Shown here: piece after piece, positions 59,955 through 64,000 of the stretch
Position numbering within the stretch: the stretch's first letter is position 1
Layout: each line of letters begins with the position of its first letter
NCBI GenBank assembly: GCA_017618195.1
Contig: JAFZUW010000051.1
Location: forward strand, 97,882-161,881
Direction of reading: 5' to 3'
DNA length: 64,000 bases
Origin: Lachnospiraceae bacterium
GTDB taxonomy: Bacteria; Bacillota; Clostridia; Lachnospirales; Lachnospiraceae
The notes under the pieces: model-generated
What the model saw: only the letters and a program-made list of their open reading frames with translations
Told to the model about the DNA's origin: nothing
The model's database searches: none
Position numbers and translations under genes: made by a program

Positions 59955-62900
59955 GTGAAGAAATCATCATTATGGAAGCGTCTGGCTGCAACGGCGGTTA
60001 TTCTGTTTCAGGTGTTCTTTAGCATTCCGATGCAGACCGAAAAAGCGGCGGCATCATCGTCATGCCAACATAAACCCGTTGACGTTGTGATTACTCCTGC
60101 AACCTGTACTTCGACAGGTGTTTACAAGGTAAAGTGTGATCTTTGTAAAAATTGGCTGAGCGGAGAGAAAGTCATCAACAAGCTTCCGCACAGTTACACT
60201 GTTTTTGTAAGTGATTCCGCTACTTGTTTAAAAGGCGGAAAGAAAACCTACAAATGCAAAAACTGTACGGCGACCAAGCAGGAGGATTCCTCGGCGCTCG
60301 GACATAACTATGTGTTTGACCATAAGACCGAGCCTACTTGCGGAACTACCGGCGAGGAAGTTTCCAAGTGTACCAGATGCGGAACTACGGCGGGTAATAC
60401 AATCCCGGCAACAGGAGCACATAATTTTACCGTATTTGTCAGTAATTCGGCAACCTGTACGAGCGGCGGAACGGTTGTCTACAAGTGCAGCGGCTGCACT
60501 CAGACGAACTCATCTCCGTCAAGTGCGCTCGGACATGATTATAAAAAGTATAATCATGTTGATCCGACATGCGGTTCTGCAGGTAAGGACGAGTATAAAT
60601 GTTCAAGATGTCCTGCTACGAGAGGCGATGATATTCCTCCGACCGGTGAGCATAATTTCTCAGTTGTAGTAAGCAATACGGCCACCTGTACGGCAGCGGG
60701 CAAGAAAACGACAAAATGCGCCAACTGCGGAAAGACCGAGGTAACCGATTCAAAAGCTCTCGGTCATAACTACGTGTATGACCATACGGTGGAACCCACG
60801 TGCGGAAAGACCGGTGAAAAGGTTTCGAAGTGTACGAGATGCGGAATAACGCAGGGAGAGACGATCAAGGCGACCGAAGCCCATAAGTTTACGATCGAAG
60901 TAAGCAATACGGCAACCTGTACGGCGGCGGGCAAGAAAACGACGAAATGCTCCGTATGCGGAAAGACCCAGACAACCGACGTGAAAGCTCTCGGTCATAA
61001 CTTTGTATTTGACCATAGGACTGAGCCCACATGTACGAAAGACGGTGAAATTGTCTCAAAGTGTACCAGATGCAATAAGTTGCAGGGCGAAAGAATCGAA
61101 TCGCCGGGTAAGCATTCATATACGATTCTTGTAAGCGAAACGCCGGCAACCTGTACCTCTGCCGGAAAGAAGAATTATAAATGCTCCAGATGTGATGCCA
61201 CATCATCAACCGAAGTAAAGGCCCTCGGTCATAATTTCGTGTATGACCATACGGTTGAGCCCACGTGCGGAAAGACCGGTGAGAAAGTTTCGAAGTGTAC
61301 CAGATGCGGAACTACTCAAGGTGAAACGCTTGCCGCAACGGGAGCTCATAAGTTTACAATCGAAGTAAGCAATACGGCTACCTGTACGGCCGCAGGCAAG
61401 AAAACGACGAAATGCTCCGTATGCGGACAGACGCAGACGGCCAATGTGAAAGCCCTCGGTCATAACTTTGTATTTGACCATAAGACTGAGCCGACCTGCG
61501 GAAAGGCCGGTGAGGAAGTTTCGAAGTGTACCAGATGCGGAACTACTCAAGGTGAAACGCTTGCCGCAACGGGAGCTCATAAGTTTACAATCGAAGTAAG
61601 CAATACGGCCACCTGTACGGCTGCAGGCAAGAAAACGACGAAATGCTCGGTATGCGGACAGACGCAGACGACCAATGTGAAAGCCCTCGGTCATAACTTT
61701 GTATTTGACCATAAGACCGAGCCGACCTGTGGAAAGACCGGTGAGGAAGTTTCGAAGTGTACGAAGTGCGGAACAACGCAAGGCAAAACAATTCCCGCAA
61801 CGGGAGCTCATAAGTTTACAATCGAAGTAAGCAATACGGCTACCTGTACGGCTGCAGGCAAGAAAACGACGAAATGCTCCGTATGCGGACAGACGCAGAC
61901 GACCAATGTGAAAGCCCTCGGTCATAACTTTGTATTTGACCATAAGACCGAGCCGACCTGCGGAAAGACCGGTGAAAACGTTTCCAAGTGTACCAAATGC
62001 GGAACGACGCAGGGTGAAACAATTCCCGCGACAGGTGCACATAAATGGACGGAGAGCAGTCTGACTCCGGCGACCTGCGCAAAGGAAGGAACGAAGACTT
62101 TCGTTTGTGATATCTGTAAGCAGACTAAGACCGAGGCTATTCCGAAAACGGATGTTCATGATTGGGACGAGACCAAGATTGAACCGACCTGCGGCAAAAG
62201 CGGAAGTATTAATGCCAAATGTAAGAACTGCGGAACGACCCGCGGTGAGACGATTCCCGCAACGGGAGCACATGTCTGGAAAACAATAGACGCGAAGACG
62301 ATTCCCGCAACCTGCCAGAAGCAGGGAAGCAAGACCAACGTCTGTGAGGTGTGCGGACAGCAGGAGACTGTTGTTCTTAAGAAGATTTCACATAATTTTG
62401 TTTCGGTAACCGTTGAGCCTACATGCTGTAAGGACGGCTGTGTTGCAGGAAAATGTACCATGTGCGGTTATCAGGCCGGCACGACGATACAGAGAACCGG
62501 AGCACATCAATGGGTACTTCAGGAGTATGTGGAAGAAAGCTGCGGATGTCCCGGTGTAAAATATTATAAGTGTAAGAACGGAAATGCCACCAAAAAGGTC
62601 GTTGTAAAACCGAACGGGAACCATGTCTTTGTGACCAGGGTGGAAGAGCCCGGCTGCGGAAAGTCCGGTTATAAGGAAGAAGTATGTGAAGTTTGCGGAT
62701 TTAAAGGACATGGCGAGAATATTCCGCCGTCAACGCCTCATGATCTGCATGTTGTAGCTGGAGGCGGAGTGCTTCCGGGAGAAAACGTAATCGGATCGGA
62801 GCTTTATCGCTGCTCAAAGTGCGGTGTGGAAACCTATGTGGCCATTCAGCATACTCTCGGTGATTGGGAAGTTGTAAAAGAGCGTGATTGCGCCAACAAC

Positions 62901-63800
62901 AGGAGCGGTATTGAAGCCAGAAAGTGTCAGGATGAAGGATGTCCGTATTGTGTGACCAGAGAGGTTTCCGGGCATGTGTTCATTCCGGAGTCTAAATCAC
63001 CCAGAAGAGATGACGTTAATCCTCAGGTTTGGGATGCGAAGTATCATTCCGCAAGATGCAGCATATGTAATAAGGTTCTGTTAGAGGAGCACGTTTTCGA
63101 ACCTCAGCAGGTTATGACAAGCGGTGAAATTATTTACGTCTGCGAATGCGGTGTAAGAAGCGCAAGGCAGTCAAATGTTCATGTACATCAGAAATCCGAT
63201 AGTCAAAGTATGGTATTCCGAATCTACAGGGTTTATACGATTCCGGAAGATGAACTTACGGAAGAACAGAAAGGAAAGCTTGCGAATTTTGATATAGACC
63301 ATATCGATCAATACCAGGGTAATCAAATTCCGTATCCCTATGAAGTGATTTACATCGTTCGTTATAAGTGCAGTTATGAAGGATGTGATGAGTATTTTGA
63401 TCGTGTCTGGATAGCATCCGGTAAGGATCCTCTGGAAAAAGACAGATCCGTTGATTCCTTAATCGGTGAAGTACTCGGTGATCTGTTCGGCTTTGGTACG
63501 GATAAAGCGGCTGAGGCGCTTCCGTATGTCGGTACGGCCATTAATATAGCAAAAGTCGTGCACCGCCTTGTAGAATACGGTGAGATGATAAAAACCTGTA
63601 TTGTAAATAATCAACAGGCTGACTCGATTGTTGAAATTCTTCAAGTCGTTCAGGATCCTAAGATCATTGTAACCATTACCCAGGAGGAATATTCGGAAAG
63701 CGTCAAGAAGGCGATTCGCGAATTGACCAGCTTTAAGCAGTTTAAGGGCGAAGATTACAGCAGAGTGATTACCGTATATGATGATATTGAATGGAAATAA
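59955..63800 (+). CDS. Giant secreted protein of 23 tandem Cys3-His repeats
   Basis: The 1281-residue protein has a signal peptide (about 1-36, KKSSLWKR then a hydrophobic core ending KAAA). From about residue 38 to 930, 23 consecutive units of 38-41 residues follow the pattern H-x(11-13)-C-x9-C-x2-C-x(12-14)-H; unit 22 lacks the last Cys. Odd and even units alternate between two subtypes (SNTATCTAAG and EPTCGKTG). The Cys/Cys/Cys/His spacing suggests zinc binding or disulfides. After about 930 the region is irregular, with further CxxC pairs, then a hydrophobic Gly/Ala-rich stretch (about 1165-1215, GEVLGDLFGFG) and a charged C-terminus. There is no LPxTG or obvious anchor. No family is recognised; function is unknown. 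Confidence 0.8.
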   Translation: MKKSSLWKRLAATAVILFQVFFSIPMQTEKAAASSSCQHKPVDVVITPATCTSTGVYKVKCDLCKNWLSGEKVINKLPHSYTVFVSDSATCLKGGKKTYKCKNCTATKQEDSSALGHNYVFDHKTEPTCGTTGEEVSKCTRCGTTAGNTIPATGAHNFTVFVSNSATCTSGGTVVYKCSGCTQTNSSPSSALGHDYKKYNHVDPTCGSAGKDEYKCSRCPATRGDDIPPTGEHNFSVVVSNTATCTAAGKKTTKCANCGKTEVTDSKALGHNYVYDHTVEPTCGKTGEKVSKCTRCGITQGETIKATEAHKFTIEVSNTATCTAAGKKTTKCSVCGKTQTTDVKALGHNFVFDHRTEPTCTKDGEIVSKCTRCNKLQGERIESPGKHSYTILVSETPATCTSAGKKNYKCSRCDATSSTEVKALGHNFVYDHTVEPTCGKTGEKVSKCTRCGTTQGETLAATGAHKFTIEVSNTATCTAAGKKTTKCSVCGQTQTANVKALGHNFVFDHKTEPTCGKAGEEVSKCTRCGTTQGETLAATGAHKFTIEVSNTATCTAAGKKTTKCSVCGQTQTTNVKALGHNFVFDHKTEPTCGKTGEEVSKCTKCGTTQGKTIPATGAHKFTIEVSNTATCTAAGKKTTKCSVCGQTQTTNVKALGHNFVFDHKTEPTCGKTGENVSKCTKCGTTQGETIPATGAHKWTESSLTPATCAKEGTKTFVCDICKQTKTEAIPKTDVHDWDETKIEPTCGKSGSINAKCKNCGTTRGETIPATGAHVWKTIDAKTIPATCQKQGSKTNVCEVCGQQETVVLKKISHNFVSVTVEPTCCKDGCVAGKCTMCGYQAGTTIQRTGAHQWVLQEYVEESCGCPGVKYYKCKNGNATKKVVVKPNGNHVFVTRVEEPGCGKSGYKEEVCEVCGFKGHGENIPPSTPHDLHVVAGGGVLPGENVIGSELYRCSKCGVETYVAIQHTLGDWEVVKERDCANNRSGIEARKCQDEGCPYCVTREVSGHVFIPESKSPRRDDVNPQVWDAKYHSARCSICNKVLLEEHVFEPQQVMTSGEIIYVCECGVRSARQSNVHVHQKSDSQSMVFRIYRVYTIPEDELTEEQKGKLANFDIDHIDQYQGNQIPYPYEVIYIVRYKCSYEGCDEYFDRVWIASGKDPLEKDRSVDSLIGEVLGDLFGFGTDKAAEALPYVGTAINIAKVVHRLVEYGEMIKTCIVNNQQADSIVEILQVVQDPKIIVTITQEEYSESVKKAIRELTSFKQFKGEDYSRVITVYDDIEWK
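60420..62280 (+). repeat. 231-bp tandem repeats within the Cys/His repeat gene
   Basis: The two-unit (77-residue) repeat recurs at 231 bases. The start CATAAGTTTAC is found at 61347, 61578 and 61809, and as CATAAGTTTAC again at 60882, 465 bases (two periods plus one codon) before 61347. The copies from 61347 to 62040 are almost identical in DNA, indicating recent duplication or gene conversion; outer copies are diverged. Confidence 0.92.
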
Positions 63801-63844
63801 CGGGTGAGGAACCTGATTCTCCGAATGATATTTGAATTACGGAT

Positions 63845-63874
63845 AAGAGGCGGACATATCAATGTCCGCCTCTT
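63845..63874 (+). repeat. 13-bp perfect inverted repeat after the repeat protein
   Basis: AAGAGGCGGACAT (63845-63857) and ATGTCCGCCTCTT (63862-63874), with a 4-base loop. No T-run follows; it precedes a true terminator and may protect the mRNA 3' end. Confidence 0.6.
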
Positions 63875-63887
63875 CAGACTGAAGACA

Positions 63888-63927
63888 AAGTCCGAGGCAC
63901 AGACCGCCTCGGACTTATCTTTTTTTG
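63888..63927 (+). terminator. Terminator of the Cys/His repeat gene
   Basis: AAGTCCGAGGC (63888-63898) and GCCTCGGACTT (63906-63916) form an 11-bp stem followed by ATC and T7. Confidence 0.92.
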
Positions 63928-63933
63928 TTGGTT

Positions 63934-63990
63934 AAAAAGTGCCTAAAAGCCTTATATTTACTGGCTTTTCGGCACTTTTTGTGGTATAAT
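63934..63990 (+). promoter_or_regulatory. Hairpin and -10 box of the next transcription unit
   Basis: AAAAAGTGCC-T-AAAAGCC (63934-63951) and GGCTTTT-C-GGCACTTTTT (63963-63980) form a long, terminator-like stem that can work in both directions. TGTGGTATAAT follows with -10 TATAAT at 63985-63990 and an extended-10 style TG. The -35 would overlap the hairpin. The gene lies beyond the window. Confidence 0.5.
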
Positions 63991-64000
63991 GGAAGCATCA

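Noticed and set aside
61206-62273. 355-codon open frame on the minus strand in the repeat region
   Set aside because: Its repeats are only the reverse complement of the Cys/His repeats; no start signal or known domain.
60420-62280. CRISPR-like array
   Set aside because: The period of 231 bases is coding, has no short direct repeats with unique spacers, and no cas genes are near.
1-64000. Prophage, insertion sequence, integrase or transposase
   Set aside because: No such protein or terminal inverted repeats were seen; all genes are compatible with a stable chromosome.

Overview
The window is a gene-dense stretch (about 50% GC by eye) of a low-GC Gram-positive (Firmicutes) chromosome. It fits best an anaerobic member of the Clostridia close to Lachnospiraceae. 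The reasons are strong AGGAGG ribosome-binding sites, CodY, a PolC-type replicative polymerase, formate-tetrahydrofolate ligase, a pyrB-pyrI pair, lipoproteins with TPTPTP linkers, and a hemicellulose/uronate lifestyle (GH10 xylanase, CE1-type esterase, uronate isomerase, KDG kinase). I see no rRNA, prophage, insertion sequence or CRISPR array. Two tRNA genes are present (Glu-CTC and Ser-CGA). No gene-free gap exceeds about 250 bases. The species assignment is inference.

Layout. 1-1.9 kb: tail of a probable mannose-6-phosphate isomerase, then fhs. 2-10.1 kb: a five-gene MacAB-like ABC system with two lipoprotein adaptors (the second a tandem double adaptor), a 950-residue FtsX-type permease and two ATPases, the second carrying an Ala/Lys/Glu-rich head and an AbrB-like tail. 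10.2-10.9 kb: a membrane-bound XRE regulator. 11-12.4 kb (minus strand): pyrB-pyrI. 12.5-15.8 kb: divergent uxaC and kdgK plus a DUF4867 gene, a uronate module. 15.8-22.3 kb: nrdR, comM, dprA, topA, codY. 22.4-24.2 kb: rpsB-tsf. 24.3-28.3 kb: two paralogous membrane-anchored surface proteins with Ca-loop-like DxDGDG motifs. 28.4-39 kb: pyrH-frr-uppS-cdsA-dxr-rseP-ispG-polC, covering translation recycling, isoprenoid/envelope lipid synthesis and replication. 39-40.4 kb: tRNA-Glu followed by a GH10 xylanase lipoprotein. 40.5-49.8 kb: alaS, rpsU, phoH, ybeY, a MOP-family flippase and two flavoproteins. 49.8-54.3 kb: proB, DUF896, 5-formyl-THF cyclo-ligase, proA, miaB. 54.3-58.5 kb: an unusual three-gene operon of a 2TM-RCK channel-like protein, a cyclic-nucleotide-binding protein, and a Mbeg1-like hydrolase fused to a D-Ala-D-Ala-ligase-like ATP-grasp domain. 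58.6-59.8 kb: tRNA-Ser followed by a CE1-type esterase lipoprotein. 59.9-63.8 kb: a giant secreted protein made of 23 tandem Cys/Cys/Cys/His repeats.

Most interesting points: (1) the channel / cNMP-sensor / hydrolase-ATP-grasp operon looks like an undescribed signalling or envelope system, and the ligase half lacks the usual D-Ala-D-Ala acceptor loop; (2) PolC has lost the 3'-5' exonuclease domain that normally interrupts its PHP domain; (3) the 1281-residue protein consists of regular C-x9-C-x2-C-x12-14-H repeats, some nearly identical at the DNA level; (4) an ABC-exporter ATPase ends in an AbrB-like domain; (5) two tRNA genes are each followed directly by a secreted polysaccharide-degrading lipoprotein.
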